A stretch of 64,000 bases of DNA from Desulfonatronospira thiodismutans ASO3-1 (GCF_000174435.1 NZ_ACJN02000003.1:698263-762262); one strand, 5' to 3'; shown: positions 42,036 through 53,010, counted from the stretch's first letter. The notes: generated from the letters alone by a model not told the origin. Translations and numbers: made by a program.

Positions 42036-45000
42036 ATGCCCAAAAGAACCGACATCAAAAAAATCATGCTCATTGGTTCCGGACCCATCATCATCGGACA
42101 GGCCTGCGAGTTCGACTACTCCGGGACACAGGCCCTCAAGGCCCTCAAGGAAGAAGGCTACCAGGTGGTCCTGGTCAACTCCAATCCGGCCACTATCATG
42201 ACCGACCCGGATCTGGCCGACCAGACCTATATCGAACCCATAGAACCCGATACAGTGGCCCGCATCATCGCCAGGGAAAAACCCGATGCCCTTTTACCCA
42301 CCCTGGGAGGACAGACCGGGCTTAATACTGCAGTGGCCCTGTCCGAAAACGGAGTACTGGAAAAATACGGCGTAGAACTCATCGGGGCTTCCCTGCCGGT
42401 CATCCAGAAAGCTGAAAGCAGGGAGCAGTTCCGCAGGGCCATGGAAAACATAGGCCTCAAAGTCCCCAAAAGCGGCATAGCCCGCAACATGGACGAGGCC
42501 AGGCAGTGGACCAGTACCATTGCCTTTCCCATCATCATCCGCCCTGCCTATACCCTGGGTGGAACCGGGGGCGGCATCGCCTACAACCTGGAGGACCTGG
42601 AGGAAAAGGCTGCCTACGGCCTGTCCTGCAGCATGACCCATGAGATCATGCTTGAAGAATCTGTCCTGGGCTGGAAAGAGTTCGAACTGGAGGTCATGCG
42701 GGACAAGAACGACAATTGCGTTATAATCTGTTCCATTGAAAACCTGGATCCCATGGGTGTGCATACCGGGGACTCCATTACCGTAGCCCCGTCCCAGACC
42801 CTCACCGACAGGGAATACCAGGTCATGCGCAACGCCTCCCTGGATATAATGCGCGAAATAGGCGTTGAAACCGGAGGGTCCAATGTCCAGTTCGCGGTGA
42901 ATCCGGACGACGGAGACCTGGTGGTCATTGAAATGAACCCCAGGGTGTCCAGGTCTTCGGCCCTGGCCTCAAAGGCCACAGGCTTTCCCATTGCCAAGAT
43001 TGCGGCCAAGCTGGCCGTGGGCTATACCCTGGACGAAATCCCCAACGACATCACCCGGGAAACCATGGCTTCCTTCGAGCCCACAATAGATTACTGCGTG
43101 GTCAAGATTCCCAGGTTCACCTTTGAAAAATTTCCCGGCAGCCAGGACATGCTCGGCACCTCCATGAAAAGCGTGGGAGAAACCATGGCCATAGGGCGCA
43201 CCTGCAAGGAAGCCCTGCAAAAGGGCCTGCGCTCTCTGGAAACAGGCCATATAGGTCTGACCACTGACCTGCCCTCTGGAGAACCCGACCTGGAAGGCAT
43301 CCGCTCCAGACTGCGTTTTCCCCATTCCCTGCGCCTTTTTGCCCTTTACGAGGCTTTCATGGCCGACATGGATATCCAGGAACTTTATGATCTTACCAGC
43401 ATAGACCCATGGTTTCTGCGACAGATCCAGGAACTGGTGCAGATGGAGAAAAAACTGCGCAATTTCAGCCTGGAACAAAGTCTTTCCCTGGACAACCCGT
43501 ACCTCAAGCCCGTATTGACTGAGGCCAAGACACTGGGTTTCGGCGACAGGCACCTGGCCCGGCTCTGGAAGAAAGATGAGATTTTCGTTCGCACCCTGCG
43601 CTGCGAACTGGGCATTGAGCCCACCTACTACCTGGTGGACACCTGTGCCGGCGAATTCGAGGCTTACACCCCATACTTTTATTCCACCTACGAAAAGGGA
43701 CGTGAGGTATTTCCCAAAAATACCCGCAAGATCATGATCCTGGGCGGAGGACCCAACCGAATAGGCCAGGGTATAGAGTTCGACTACTGCTGCGTGCATG
43801 CGGCTTATTCCCTCAAAGAAATGGGGCTTGGCTCCATCATGGTCAACTCCAACCCGGAAACCGTGAGTACAGACTACGACACTTCGGATTTCCTGTATTT
43901 CGAGCCTTTGACCTTTGAAGATGTCATGAACATCATCGAATTTGAAAAACCTGAAGGTGTCATAGTTCAGTTCGGCGGGCAGACTCCTTTGAACCTGGCT
44001 GTACCTCTGCTGCAGGCGGGGGTCCCCATAATTGGAACCTCCCCGGACAGCATAGACCGGGCCGAGGATCGTGAACGCTTTCAGGCCCTCATAGCCAAGC
44101 TTGGACTCATGCAGCCGGCCAACGGCACCGCCAGATCCATAGAAGAGGCCCGGATCATTGCCGCGGACATAGGCTATCCGGTTGTGGTCCGGCCTTCATA
44201 TGTACTGGGTGGACGGGCCATGGAAATAGTCTACGACGAAGAACATCTCATCACCTACTTCAAGAATCATGTCGTGGTGGCCCCGGAACACCCCATTCTC
44301 CTGGACAAGTTCCTGGAAGGAGCCATCGAGGTGGACGTGGACGCCCTGAGCGACGGACAGGACACGTATGTGGCCGGCATAATGGAGCATATTGAAGAGG
44401 CTGGAGTACATTCCGGAGACTCTGCCTGCGTTATACCGCCGCACACCATAGAACAGGATCTCCTGCGGGAAATCGAGGCCGAAACCATCAGCCTGGCCCG
44501 GGAACTGAGCGTGGTGGGTCTTATAAACATCCAGTTCGCCATCAAGGAAGGCCGGGTGTACATCCTGGAGGTCAACCCCAGGGCATCCCGGACCGTGCCC
44601 TTTGTCAGCAAGGCCACCAGCGTGCCCCTGGCCAAACTGGCCACCAGAGTCATGCTCGGGGAAAAACTCAAGGATCTGGATCCCTGGTCCATGCGCAAAC
44701 AGGGTTATTATTCCGTCAAGGAAGCCGTGCTTCCCTTTGGACGCTACCCCGGGGTGGACGTACTCCTTGGGCCTGAAATGCGTTCCACCGGAGAGGTAAT
44801 GGGGATCGACAAAGGTATGGGACTGGCCTTTATGAAGGGCCAGATGGGTGCCGGGCAGATGCTACCGGAAAAGGGATGCGTCTGCATCTCAGTCACAGAA
44901 AGGGACAAAAAGGATTGCATGGAACCGGCACGGATTTTTCATGAAATGGGTTTCAGCATAAAGGCCACCCGGGGAACCGCCGCGTTTTTGCAGGACAACG

Positions 45001-45275
45001 GCATCCCGGCCCAGGTGGTAAACAAGGTCTACGAAGGACGTCCCAACATAATAGATCATATCAAAAACAAGGAAATCGATCTGCTCATCAACACTTCTTC
45101 CGGCAAAAAGACCAAGCACGACTCCTCTTCCTTGAGACAGGCCGCGGTTTTGTACCGTATCCCGTACACCACCACCATGGCTGCAGCCAGGGCCATGGCC
45201 TCGGCCATCAAGGAACGTGCCGGTGAGGGCCTGCAGGTTCAGAGCATGCAGGAATACTACCGCAATGCCGGATAA
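42036..45275 (+). CDS. carB: Carbamoyl-phosphate synthase large subunit
   Basis: 1079 residues, the full length of the family. Two homologous ATP-grasp halves are visible: half 1 with [20 protein letters not shown] and [16 protein letters not shown], half 2 with [20 protein letters not shown] and [16 protein letters not shown]. The C-terminal MGS-like allosteric domain (about 940-1079, with [14 protein letters not shown]) binds UMP/IMP in relatives. It makes carbamoyl phosphate for pyrimidines and arginine. The small subunit carA is not in the window. purF follows on the same strand. Confidence 0.98.
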   Translation: MPKRTDIKKIMLIGSGPIIIGQACEFDYSGTQALKALKEEGYQVVLVNSNPATIMTDPDLADQTYIEPIEPDTVARIIAREKPDALLPTLGGQTGLNTAVALSENGVLEKYGVELIGASLPVIQKAESREQFRRAMENIGLKVPKSGIARNMDEARQWTSTIAFPIIIRPAYTLGGTGGGIAYNLEDLEEKAAYGLSCSMTHEIMLEESVLGWKEFELEVMRDKNDNCVIICSIENLDPMGVHTGDSITVAPSQTLTDREYQVMRNASLDIMREIGVETGGSNVQFAVNPDDGDLVVIEMNPRVSRSSALASKATGFPIAKIAAKLAVGYTLDEIPNDITRETMASFEPTIDYCVVKIPRFTFEKFPGSQDMLGTSMKSVGETMAIGRTCKEALQKGLRSLETGHIGLTTDLPSGEPDLEGIRSRLRFPHSLRLFALYEAFMADMDIQELYDLTSIDPWFLRQIQELVQMEKKLRNFSLEQSLSLDNPYLKPVLTEAKTLGFGDRHLARLWKKDEIFVRTLRCELGIEPTYYLVDTCAGEFEAYTPYFYSTYEKGREVFPKNTRKIMILGGGPNRIGQGIEFDYCCVHAAYSLKEMGLGSIMVNSNPETVSTDYDTSDFLYFEPLTFEDVMNIIEFEKPEGVIVQFGGQTPLNLAVPLLQAGVPIIGTSPDSIDRAEDRERFQALIAKLGLMQPANGTARSIEEARIIAADIGYPVVVRPSYVLGGRAMEIVYDEEHLITYFKNHVVVAPEHPILLDKFLEGAIEVDVDALSDGQDTYVAGIMEHIEEAGVHSGDSACVIPPHTIEQDLLREIEAETISLARELSVVGLINIQFAIKEGRVYILEVNPRASRTVPFVSKATSVPLAKLATRVMLGEKLKDLDPWSMRKQGYYSVKEAVLPFGRYPGVDVLLGPEMRSTGEVMGIDKGMGLAFMKGQMGAGQMLPEKGCVCISVTERDKKDCMEPARIFHEMGFSIKATRGTAAFLQDNGIPAQVVNKVYEGRPNIIDHIKNKEIDLLINTSSGKKTKHDSSSLRQAAVLYRIPYTTTMAAARAMASAIKERAGEGLQVQSMQEYYRNAG

Positions 45276-45311
45276 GTACAAAAACAGTCTGATACAGGCG
45301 GGTTGTCCTTG

Positions 45312-46727
45312 ATGGCAGCCCTGCCTCACGGCAAAAAAGTCATGAAAAAGGAATACTGCGGATTATTCGGCATCCATGATCATCCCGAGGCGGCCAGGAT
45401 GACCTACTTCGGACTTTACGCCCTGCAGCACCGGGGCCAGGAAAGCGCCGGCATCGTCACCTGGGACGGCAGCAGAATCCGGGAACAGAAAGGCATGGGG
45501 CTGGTCGGGGATATTTTCAGTGAAAAGCACCTGGGGCACCAGCTCAAGGGAACCATAGCCTCGGGACACCTGCGCTACTCCACCACCGGGGCCTCCCTTC
45601 TGCGCAATGCCCAGCCATTCCTGGTAAGGTTCAAGGATATATCCATAGCCATCTCCCACAACGGCAACCTGGTGAATACCACTGAAATCCGCCAGGAGCT
45701 GGAACAGCAGGGTTCCATTTTTCAGACCACCATGGACAGTGAGATTATAGTTCACCTGCTCTCCAGGAACATGAACGGCAACTCCCTGGAAGACGCCCTG
45801 AAGAAGGCCCTGCAGAAAGTAAAAGGGGCCTACACCCTGCTCATCATGGCCAATGACAAGCTGATCGCCGTTCGCGACCCCAATGGATTCAGGCCCATGT
45901 CCATAGGACGTCTGGGCGACTCCTATGTATTCGCCTCGGAAACCTGCGCCTTTGATCTCCTGGAAGCCGAATACCTGCGATGTGTCCAGCCCGGGGAAAT
46001 GGTGGTGGTGGAAAACGGCCGTCTGGAGAGCACTCAGTTTGCAGAAGTAAGTGAACCTTCTCCCTGTGTTTTTGAGCTCATCTACTTTGCCCGTCCTGAT
46101 TCCATTGTTTTCGACGACGAGGTCTACCATGCCCGCAAGGAAATGGGCCGGGCCCTGGCCAGGGAAGCCCCTGTGGAGGCGGATTACGTAATGCCCTTCC
46201 CTGACTCCGGGGTTTACGCAGCTGTAGGTTATGCCCGGGAATCAGGGATTCCCTTTGAGATGGCCATGATCCGCAATCACTACGTGGGCCGGACTTTCAT
46301 CCAGCCCTCCCAGGATATGCGCGATTTCGGCGTCCGGGTAAAGCTCAATCCCGCCCGGAGCATGATCCGGGACAAAAAAATCCTTATCGTGGAGGACTCC
46401 ATAGTCCGGGGTACAACCATCCGCACCCGGGTGAAAAAACTGCGCGAACTGGGGGCCAAAGAGATACACATGCGGGTGAGCTGTCCGCCTATAAAGCACC
46501 CCTGCTACTACGGCATAGACTTTTCCTCCAAGGGAGAACTTATAGCCGCCAATCAAAGCGTGGAAGACATCGCCGAGTTCATAGGACTGGACTCGCTGCA
46601 TTACCTGAGCGTTGACGGTCTTCTGGCTTCTCTTAACAGCAATAGATCATTCTGCCTGGCCTGCTTCAATGGAACTTACCCGGTACCCCCTTCTCCCAAC
46701 TGCGACAAACTATGCCTGGAGTGGTAG
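45312..46727 (+). CDS. purF: Amidophosphoribosyltransferase
   Basis: 471 residues from the ATG at 45312, chosen because AGGCGGG lies 9 bases upstream. An ATG at 45342 would give a shorter propeptide. The mature N-terminal nucleophile is the Cys of KKEYCGLFGIHDH, exposed after propeptide cleavage. LQHRGQESAGIV is the glutaminase motif and LIVEDSIVRGTTIRTR the PRPP-binding loop. C-terminal cysteines (SFCLACFNGTYP) resemble the [4Fe-4S] ligands of the Bacillus-type enzyme. It commits PRPP to purine synthesis. Confidence 0.96.
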   Translation: MAALPHGKKVMKKEYCGLFGIHDHPEAARMTYFGLYALQHRGQESAGIVTWDGSRIREQKGMGLVGDIFSEKHLGHQLKGTIASGHLRYSTTGASLLRNAQPFLVRFKDISIAISHNGNLVNTTEIRQELEQQGSIFQTTMDSEIIVHLLSRNMNGNSLEDALKKALQKVKGAYTLLIMANDKLIAVRDPNGFRPMSIGRLGDSYVFASETCAFDLLEAEYLRCVQPGEMVVVENGRLESTQFAEVSEPSPCVFELIYFARPDSIVFDDEVYHARKEMGRALAREAPVEADYVMPFPDSGVYAAVGYARESGIPFEMAMIRNHYVGRTFIQPSQDMRDFGVRVKLNPARSMIRDKKILIVEDSIVRGTTIRTRVKKLRELGAKEIHMRVSCPPIKHPCYYGIDFSSKGELIAANQSVEDIAEFIGLDSLHYLSVDGLLASLNSNRSFCLACFNGTYPVPPSPNCDKLCLEW

Positions 46728-46797
46728 GAGGCCTCTGTTCAGCGCTTTAAATGCGGCACGTAGAATATTCCCCTGCTTTACTGTGACAATGCTTTTG

Positions 46798-46888
46798 TCG
46801 GGGTCGGAATCGGTATCGAAAATACTGGGGAACTTCCCTAATGACCTGGCCTTTGGATTTTGATTCCCATACCGACCCCGACACCGAT
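46798..46888. repeat. GTCGGG/ATCGGT hexamer-type inverted repeat
   Basis: GTCGGGGTCGGAATCGGTAT (46798-46817) and, inverted, ATCGGTGTCGGGGTCGGTAT (46888-46869) form a long imperfect hairpin between purF and kdsD. Such ATCGG hexamer tracts are widespread in bacterial intergenic DNA. Just upstream (46735-46760) the stretch CTGTTCAGCGCTTTAAATG resembles the end of the MITE at 1342-1492. Confidence 0.65.
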
Positions 46889-46972
46889 TAACAGAGTAAG
46901 AGCAAAGAGAAAGCATGCTGAATAAATACCAGAAACGTTCAAATTCTGAATGTAAAACCACCTGCAATACCT

Positions 46973-47956
46973 ATGTCTGAGAACAACGACTGGCTGAAAA
47001 AGGCCCGCGAGGTCCTGGATATAGAACTGGAAGCCATCCGCGCGGTGCGCGACGACCTGGACGAAGCCTTTTCTTCTGCCATGGAGGAAATGTCCGCCTG
47101 CTCCGGGCGTATAGTGCTTACCGGAGTGGGCAAATCCGGGCTCATCGGCCGCAAAATGGCCGCTACCTTCAGCAGCACCGGAAGCCCGGCCTTTTTTCTG
47201 CATCCAGTGGAAGGTGCCCACGGGGATATGGGTATGCTCAGAAGTGAAGATCTGGTGGTAGCCATCTCCAACAGCGGGGAAACCGAAGAGGTAAACTCCA
47301 TCCTGCAGAGCATCAGTTCCCTGGGAATAAGGATTGTGGCCCTGACCGCCGATACCGGATCCACCATGGCCCGCCTGGCGGACGTGGTCGTCAGGGTCAA
47401 GGTTCCAAGGGAGGCCTGCTCTCTGGGTCTTGCCCCCACCAGCAGCACCACAGCAGTTCTGGCGGTGGGCGATGCCATGGCCATAGCTCTGATGCAGAGC
47501 AAGCACTTCGGCAAAAAGGATTTTCAGAGATACCATCCCGGGGGATTTCTGGGGCAAAGGCTCAGGCAGGGCATTCACAGGCTTATGCACACCAGCGCCC
47601 TGCCCCTGGCCCGGGAAGATGAAAGCCTGGAAAACGCCCTGGAAGTAATGAACCAGGGAGGTTTCGGAGTGGTCTTTATCACTTCCGGAGATAACAGGCT
47701 GGCCGGAGTTATAACCGACGGCGATGTGCGCCGCATGGTCTGCGGCAATAACTGGCGGTTGAGCGACCCGGCAGGGCTGCACATGATTTCTTCTCCTGTT
47801 CATGCAAATCCCGGCCAGTCAGCAGCCTCTGTTCTGGACGTCATGGAGGAAAAAGCCATAACCGTTCTGCCCATCGTGGACCATGAAAACCGCATCAAAG
47901 GCCTGGTGCACCTGCATGACCTGCTGGGCAAGGGCAAACTCAAGTTCTCCTCATGA
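46973..47956 (+). CDS. kdsD: Arabinose-5-phosphate isomerase (KpsF/GutQ family)
   Basis: 327 residues. The SIS domain (about 35-175) has GVGKSGLIGRKMAATFSSTG, HPVEGAHGDMGM and ISNSGETEEVN. Two CBS domains follow (about 205-325: MNQGGFGVVFIT ... GVITDGDVRRMV; VMEEKAITVLPIVD). It converts ribulose 5-phosphate to arabinose 5-phosphate, the first step of Kdo synthesis for lipopolysaccharide. It overlaps the next gene by four bases (ATGA). Confidence 0.95.
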   Translation: MSENNDWLKKAREVLDIELEAIRAVRDDLDEAFSSAMEEMSACSGRIVLTGVGKSGLIGRKMAATFSSTGSPAFFLHPVEGAHGDMGMLRSEDLVVAISNSGETEEVNSILQSISSLGIRIVALTADTGSTMARLADVVVRVKVPREACSLGLAPTSSTTAVLAVGDAMAIALMQSKHFGKKDFQRYHPGGFLGQRLRQGIHRLMHTSALPLAREDESLENALEVMNQGGFGVVFITSGDNRLAGVITDGDVRRMVCGNNWRLSDPAGLHMISSPVHANPGQSAASVLDVMEEKAITVLPIVDHENRIKGLVHLHDLLGKGKLKFSS

Positions 47957-48471
47957 GCACGCAGGAATACGTATGCCTCAGGTGCAGTCGGGTTTTTCCC
48001 ACCTGTTGCCGCCTGAGCCCCGGCCTGGAAGAGCTGTGCTTTCCTTTGTCCACCCAGGAAAAAGAAGGCATCCAGAATCATCTGCAGCATTCAGACTTTT
48101 TCGTTGAGCAGCCGAATACAGCAGACTTCATCGCCTCAGTGAGCAGACTTCTGCCGGATCACCAACACAAAACCAGATCAATTTTTGCCCTTGATACTTG
48201 TCATTTGCGTCTGAAAACGTTATCAGATGGTAAATGTATACTGCTCCAGGACGATGGCTGCCTTTTGCCCCGGGAGTTGCGGCCCTTTTACTGCCGTCTT
48301 TTTCCCTTCTGGTTTTTGCGGGGCAAGCTTGTATTCATGACAAACAGCAAGTGCCTGGCCCAGCATGAATCCAGTGAAGTGAAAAATCTGCTCAAGCTTT
48401 TCAGGGCGGAAGTATCAGCCCTGCAGAAAGATTTTAATTCCATGCTCCGGAACCTGGGGCTTATTGACTGA
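47953..48471 (+). CDS. YkgJ-family cysteine-cluster protein
   Basis: 172 residues. Cysteines in CLRCSRVFPTCCR (8-20), then TCHLRL, KCILLQDDGCLLPRELRPFYCRLFPFW (C-x-D-x-x-C ... R-P-x-x-C) and NSKCLAQ. These match the UPF0153/YkgJ family, thought to bind Zn or an Fe-S cluster; function is unknown. It is coupled to kdsD by a 4-base overlap. Confidence 0.82.
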   Translation: MSTQEYVCLRCSRVFPTCCRLSPGLEELCFPLSTQEKEGIQNHLQHSDFFVEQPNTADFIASVSRLLPDHQHKTRSIFALDTCHLRLKTLSDGKCILLQDDGCLLPRELRPFYCRLFPFWFLRGKLVFMTNSKCLAQHESSEVKNLLKLFRAEVSALQKDFNSMLRNLGLID

Positions 48472-48598
48472 TATTTCAACTTTACACTCTGGTTTATCCT
48501 GAATCCGTGAAGTATACTTTTTTCGACATATATCCTTGCAGGCTTCATGTTCAACTATTAACTGATAACTTTTAACCCTCCAGTTTATTATTAACAAA

Positions 48599-50983
48599 AT
48601 GAAATACCTGAAAATATTCTCCGTATTACTTCTGGTGCTGATCCTTGCAGCAACTGCCGTGGGCATCGGACTCTACAAGTGGGCGGCACAGGATCTGCCC
48701 GATTACAGAACCATTTCCGACTATGACCCGCCATTGGTGACCAAGGTCTTCACCCGGGACGGTGATGTCCTGGGGCAGTTTTACCGTGAAAAGCGCTACC
48801 TGGTTTCCCTGGATGAGATTGCCCCGGTGGCGGTCAAGGCCTTCCTGGCCTCAGAAGACGCCCGGTTCTACGAACACGAGGGAGTATCCATGCTGGGCGT
48901 GGCCAGGGCCGCAATCCAGAATTTCAAGGCCGGGGAAATAGTCCAGGGTGGCAGCACCATCACCCAGCAGGTGATAAAGTCTTTGCTTCTAACCCCGGAG
49001 CGCAGCTACACCCGCAAACTCAAGGAAGCCATTTTGGCTTACAGGCTGGAAAACCACCTGACCAAGGATGAAATCCTGACCATTTACATGAATCAGATCT
49101 TCCTGGGCTCCAGGGCTTATGGCATAGAAGCCGCATCCAGGGAGTACTTCGGCAAGCACGCAGGCGAACTGAACCTGGCTGAAGCCTCGCTTCTGGCGGC
49201 CCTGCCCAAGGCCCCGTCCAGGCTCAACCCCTACCGCAATCCTGAGGGCGCCAGGCACCGGCAGATGTATGTACTTTCACGCATGCTGAACCTGGGCTGG
49301 ATAGATGAACAGGAGTACCAGGAAGCCGTGTCCCAGCCTCTGGAACTGAAACGCATGCCGGATCCATCCTGGCAAAAAGGGCCCTACTACCTGGAAGAAG
49401 TCCGCCGCCGACTGATCCACATGTTTGGCGAGGAAAAGGTCTATGAGGGCGGGCTGGTGGTGCAGACCCCCACCAGCTTAAAGCACCTCGATGCCGCCCA
49501 GAAATCCCTGCGCCAGGGCCTGGAAGACTCCACCAAAAGAAGAGGCTGGAGAGGCCCCCTGGACAATATCGAGCCGGAAATGCAGCAGGGTTTTTTGATG
49601 CAGCAGGTTCTGGATCCTGAAGAACTGGAAAAAGGTCAGTGGACTCAAGTCCTGGTAACCGACGTTGAGGCCTCTGGAGCTGATGTACGCTTTGGAGACT
49701 TCCATGGCCGCATAGATGTATCCACCATGGAATGGGGCAGAACACCCGATCCCTCAAGAGCTCCGGAAGAGGTACGGGCAATAAGGGACGCCACCCGGAT
49801 TCTTGAACCGGGGGACATTGTCTGGGCCTCTTTACAGCACAAGCCCGAACCGGATGAACTGATGGATGAAAGCCGCATGGAACCCATTGTATTTGAGATG
49901 GCCCTGGAACAGGAGCCCGAGGTACAGGGAGCCATCTATTCATTGGATCCGCGCACCGGAGATGTCATGGCCCTGGCCGGAGGATATGATTTTCACCAGA
50001 GCCATTTCAACCGGGCCACCCAGGCCAGAAGGCAGACCGGTTCGGCTTTCAAGCCCATAGTTTACTCCGCAGCCCTGGACAATGGCTATACACCGGCCTC
50101 CATTGTCCTGGATGCCCCTTTTGTCTACGATGACCACGAGACCCTGACCAGCTGGAGACCGCGCAATTTCGAAGGCGTATTCCACGGGCCGACCCTCATA
50201 AGAGATGCCCTGGTCAAATCCAGAAACCTGGTCACCATAAGAGTGGCCCAGAACCTGGGCATTGATGAACTCATACACAGAGCCCGCAGCCTGGGCATCC
50301 AGGAGGAGTTTCCCAGGGATCTGTCCATAAGCCTCGGCTCAGTGCCGGTCACCTTAGAGGATATGTGTCAGGCTTTCAGCGCCTTTGCCCGTGACGGGTC
50401 TTACGTGGTTCCCAGGCTGATCACTTCTGTCTCGGACTCCTGGGGCCAGCTCATTTATGAAAACGATACAGAGCCGGTTGAGGCCATCAGCCACGAGAAC
50501 TCCTACATCATCACCAGCCTGCTGCAGGAAGTGGTTGCAGACGGCACCGGATGGAGGGCCAGGGCCCTGGGCAGGCCCGTGGCCGGCAAAACCGGAACCA
50601 CAAACCAGCAGAAAGACGCCTGGTACCTGGGATATTCGCCTTATCTTCTCACCGGAGTATACGTTGGATTTGACCAGCCCCGGCCCATGGGGCGTTTTGA
50701 GACCGGTGCCAGGGCGGCATCTCCCATCTGGGTAGACTACCGAAAAGAGGTAGAAGAAGAGTACCCTGTCCAGGATTTCCAGCGTCCTCCGGGAATAGTC
50801 ACGGCCAGGATAGACGCTGAATCCGGACTCCTGGCTCCTTCGGGCATGGACAACACCTATTTCCTGCCTTTCAAGGCTGGAACCGAGCCCACCCGCAAAA
50901 GCGCCAGGGCTGAATCCGACCGGGAGGAAGGCTCCGGAAGCAGTGGAGCCACAGAAGAAGACCTGTTAAAACAGATGTATTAA
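48599..50983 (+). CDS. Class A penicillin-binding protein 1A
   Basis: 794 residues. N-terminal TM anchor at about residues 5-25. The GT51 transglycosylase domain (about 50-230) has ASEDARFYEHEGVS and GGSTITQQVIKSLLL. The transpeptidase domain (about 430-720) has S482-x-x-K485 (TGSAFKP), SRN and KTG at 664-666 (GKTGTTNQQ). It polymerises and crosslinks peptidoglycan at the periplasmic face. An OB-like insertion lies between (about 320-400). The C-terminal tail is polar and low complexity. Confidence 0.95.
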   Translation: MKYLKIFSVLLLVLILAATAVGIGLYKWAAQDLPDYRTISDYDPPLVTKVFTRDGDVLGQFYREKRYLVSLDEIAPVAVKAFLASEDARFYEHEGVSMLGVARAAIQNFKAGEIVQGGSTITQQVIKSLLLTPERSYTRKLKEAILAYRLENHLTKDEILTIYMNQIFLGSRAYGIEAASREYFGKHAGELNLAEASLLAALPKAPSRLNPYRNPEGARHRQMYVLSRMLNLGWIDEQEYQEAVSQPLELKRMPDPSWQKGPYYLEEVRRRLIHMFGEEKVYEGGLVVQTPTSLKHLDAAQKSLRQGLEDSTKRRGWRGPLDNIEPEMQQGFLMQQVLDPEELEKGQWTQVLVTDVEASGADVRFGDFHGRIDVSTMEWGRTPDPSRAPEEVRAIRDATRILEPGDIVWASLQHKPEPDELMDESRMEPIVFEMALEQEPEVQGAIYSLDPRTGDVMALAGGYDFHQSHFNRATQARRQTGSAFKPIVYSAALDNGYTPASIVLDAPFVYDDHETLTSWRPRNFEGVFHGPTLIRDALVKSRNLVTIRVAQNLGIDELIHRARSLGIQEEFPRDLSISLGSVPVTLEDMCQAFSAFARDGSYVVPRLITSVSDSWGQLIYENDTEPVEAISHENSYIITSLLQEVVADGTGWRARALGRPVAGKTGTTNQQKDAWYLGYSPYLLTGVYVGFDQPRPMGRFETGARAASPIWVDYRKEVEEEYPVQDFQRPPGIVTARIDAESGLLAPSGMDNTYFLPFKAGTEPTRKSARAESDREEGSGSSGATEEDLLKQMY

Positions 50984-50984
50984 T

Positions 50985-51974
50985 GTGAAAAACCTGTCCG
51001 CAGGTATCCTCTCCTCCTTTGCCGGGATCATCAGGGAGGCAACCGTCCTTTTTCTAAGGCTGTTGAAAATAATGGTCCCTGTAATCATCCTGGTAAAGAT
51101 AATTACCGAACTGGATCTCTTACCCTATCTGGCAGATCTGCTGGAACCGGTCATGCACCTCATGGGCCTGCCGGGCAGTATGGGCCTGGTCTGGGCCACG
51201 GCCATTCTCAACAATGTCTACAGCGCCATGATAGTCTTTGTCTCCCTTCCAGGGAGCTTTGAATTGAGCGTGGCCCAGGTGACTATTTTATCCACTGCCG
51301 TCTTAATGGCCCACGCCCTGCCCATTGAGCTGCGCATCGCCCAGAAATGTGGTGCCAGGCTGATTTTCCAGGCCCTGTTCAGAATTATCTGCGCCATCAT
51401 CCTGGGCATTATTTTAAATTTTGTTTATGAGTGGGGTGGCTGGCTGCAGGGACAAAACACCGTAGTCTGGCGTCCAGATCCGCAGCCAGAGGGGCTTATG
51501 GGATGGTTTGCGGCCCAGCTGCGCAATCTTGGGGTCATCTACCTGATAATAATGGCCCTTGTAGCTGTAATCCGTTTCCTGGATTACATACAGGTCACCA
51601 GAATACTTATCTGGATGCTAAACCCCCTTTTCAGACTGCTTGGAATCGGCAGGGAAGCAGCATCCATCACCATAGTAGGCCTGACCATGGGCCTGGCCTA
51701 CGGCGGGGCCCTCATCATCAGGGAAGTGCGCACCAGGCGGATTCCGCAAAGGGATGTATTCTTCTCCCTGACCCTCATGGGCATAGCCCACAGCCTCATT
51801 GAAGACACCCTGCTCATGCTGTTGCTGGGTGCCGATCTTTCAGGCATTCTCCTGGCCAGGTTGGTTTTCTCCCTGGTGTGTGTCTTTTTGCTGTACAAGA
51901 TCTGGGCGTATCTGCCCTCCAAATATGTTCACCGCTATCTGCATCCCCTGGATGCTTCGGAGGTAAAAACATGA
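50985..51974 (+). CDS. Nucleoside-recognition (GATE) domain membrane protein, SpmA/B-like
   Basis: 329 residues beginning with GTG at 50985, one base after the PBP stop. About eight hydrophobic helices; two GATE-type halves with LKIMVPVIILVKIITEL and GLVWATAILNNVYSAMIV. Family members include spore-maturation proteins and ion or nucleoside transporters; here the substrate is unknown. Tight linkage to PBP1A may hint at an envelope role. Its TGA overlaps the start of the Trm112-like gene. Confidence 0.8.
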   Translation: MKNLSAGILSSFAGIIREATVLFLRLLKIMVPVIILVKIITELDLLPYLADLLEPVMHLMGLPGSMGLVWATAILNNVYSAMIVFVSLPGSFELSVAQVTILSTAVLMAHALPIELRIAQKCGARLIFQALFRIICAIILGIILNFVYEWGGWLQGQNTVVWRPDPQPEGLMGWFAAQLRNLGVIYLIIMALVAVIRFLDYIQVTRILIWMLNPLFRLLGIGREAASITIVGLTMGLAYGGALIIREVRTRRIPQRDVFFSLTLMGIAHSLIEDTLLMLLLGADLSGILLARLVFSLVCVFLLYKIWAYLPSKYVHRYLHPLDASEVKT

Positions 51975-52171
51975 GTCTGAACAAAGAAATTCTGCAGATT
52001 CTGGCCTGTCCCAAATGCAAGTCAGACCTGACTCTCACAGGCCAGGAGGAGGGCCTTAAATGCTCTGAGTGCGCTCTGGTCTATCCCATCAGGGAGGAAA
52101 TACCAGTCATGTTAATTGACGAAGCCATACCAGTGCAGGACTGGGAAAATGGCGTACGCGCACAGGACTGA
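51971..52171 (+). CDS. Trm112-family zinc-ribbon-like protein (YcaR type)
   Basis: 66 residues from the ATG at 51971, which overlaps the preceding stop (ATGA). LACPKCKSDL and LKCSECALVYPIREEIPVMLIDEA give the CPxC ... CxxC pairs and the IPxMLxDEA motif of Trm112/YcaR proteins. Eukaryal Trm112 activates several methyltransferases; the bacterial role is not settled. Confidence 0.9.
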   Translation: MSLNKEILQILACPKCKSDLTLTGQEEGLKCSECALVYPIREEIPVMLIDEAIPVQDWENGVRAQD

Positions 52172-52174
52172 TGC

Positions 52175-52999
52175 ATGGGCAAAAATAAGAACAGGCCCCT
52201 TCCCCAGGAAATGGCCCTGCCCCCCGGTGGCGCAGACAGCCACGCGCATCTGGACTTTAAAACCCTGGCCGGCAACCTGGACCAGGTCCTGGACAGGGCA
52301 AAAAAGTGCGGGATAACTACTCTGGGTCAGGTATTTCTTGGACCCGATGCCTACCTGAAGGGAAGGGAACTCTTCTCATCGCAGCCCGGTATTTTTTACA
52401 TCCTGGGAGTACATCCCCACGAGGCCTCCACACTGGACACAGAAACATCCGGACGTCTTTACTCCCTTGCCCGTGATGATAAGCGTATAAAGGCCGTGGG
52501 CGAGACCGGCCTGGACTTTTTCTACAATAAGAGCAGTCCGCAGGAGCAGAGGCAGGCCTTCAGGACCCAGCTGGAGCTGGCCAGGGATCTGGATCTTCCC
52601 GCAGTCATCCATTCCAGGGACGCTGCGGAAGAGACCCTTGAGATACTTAAACAAATGGGGTTCAGAGACAGGAAGGTGCTGTGGCACTGTTTCGGCCAGG
52701 ACCTGGAAACCGCCCGGCAGATCCTGGATCACGGATGGTTCATTTCCATACCCGGCAGCATCACTTTCGCAAAAAACACCCGGCTAAGAGAGATTGTAAG
52801 AGAAATCCCCGTGGACAGGCTAATGCTGGAAACCGATTGCCCCTTTATCGCACCTGAGCCCTACCGGGGCAAGCAGAACGAGCCAGCCCTGATGGTGTTT
52901 ACGGCCCTGGAAGCGGCCCGGTCAAAGGATATGGATGCCGGGGAACTGTGGATGACATGCGGGGATAATTGCCGTAGTTTTTTCGGGGTCAAAAGTTAA
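52175..52999 (+). CDS. TatD-family metal-dependent hydrolase
   Basis: 274 residues. The ligand set of the amidohydrolase-like TIM barrel is seen: GGADSHAHLDF (HxH), GVHPHE, VGETGLDFFY (E), VIHSRDA (H), LWHCFGQ (H) and LMLETDCPFIAPEPYRGK (D). TatD proteins are Mg-dependent 3'-5' DNA exonucleases acting in repair. It lies 3 bases after the Trm112-like gene. Confidence 0.93.
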   Translation: MGKNKNRPLPQEMALPPGGADSHAHLDFKTLAGNLDQVLDRAKKCGITTLGQVFLGPDAYLKGRELFSSQPGIFYILGVHPHEASTLDTETSGRLYSLARDDKRIKAVGETGLDFFYNKSSPQEQRQAFRTQLELARDLDLPAVIHSRDAAEETLEILKQMGFRDRKVLWHCFGQDLETARQILDHGWFISIPGSITFAKNTRLREIVREIPVDRLMLETDCPFIAPEPYRGKQNEPALMVFTALEAARSKDMDAGELWMTCGDNCRSFFGVKS

Positions 53000-53010
53000 A
53001 CCCAATGTAA

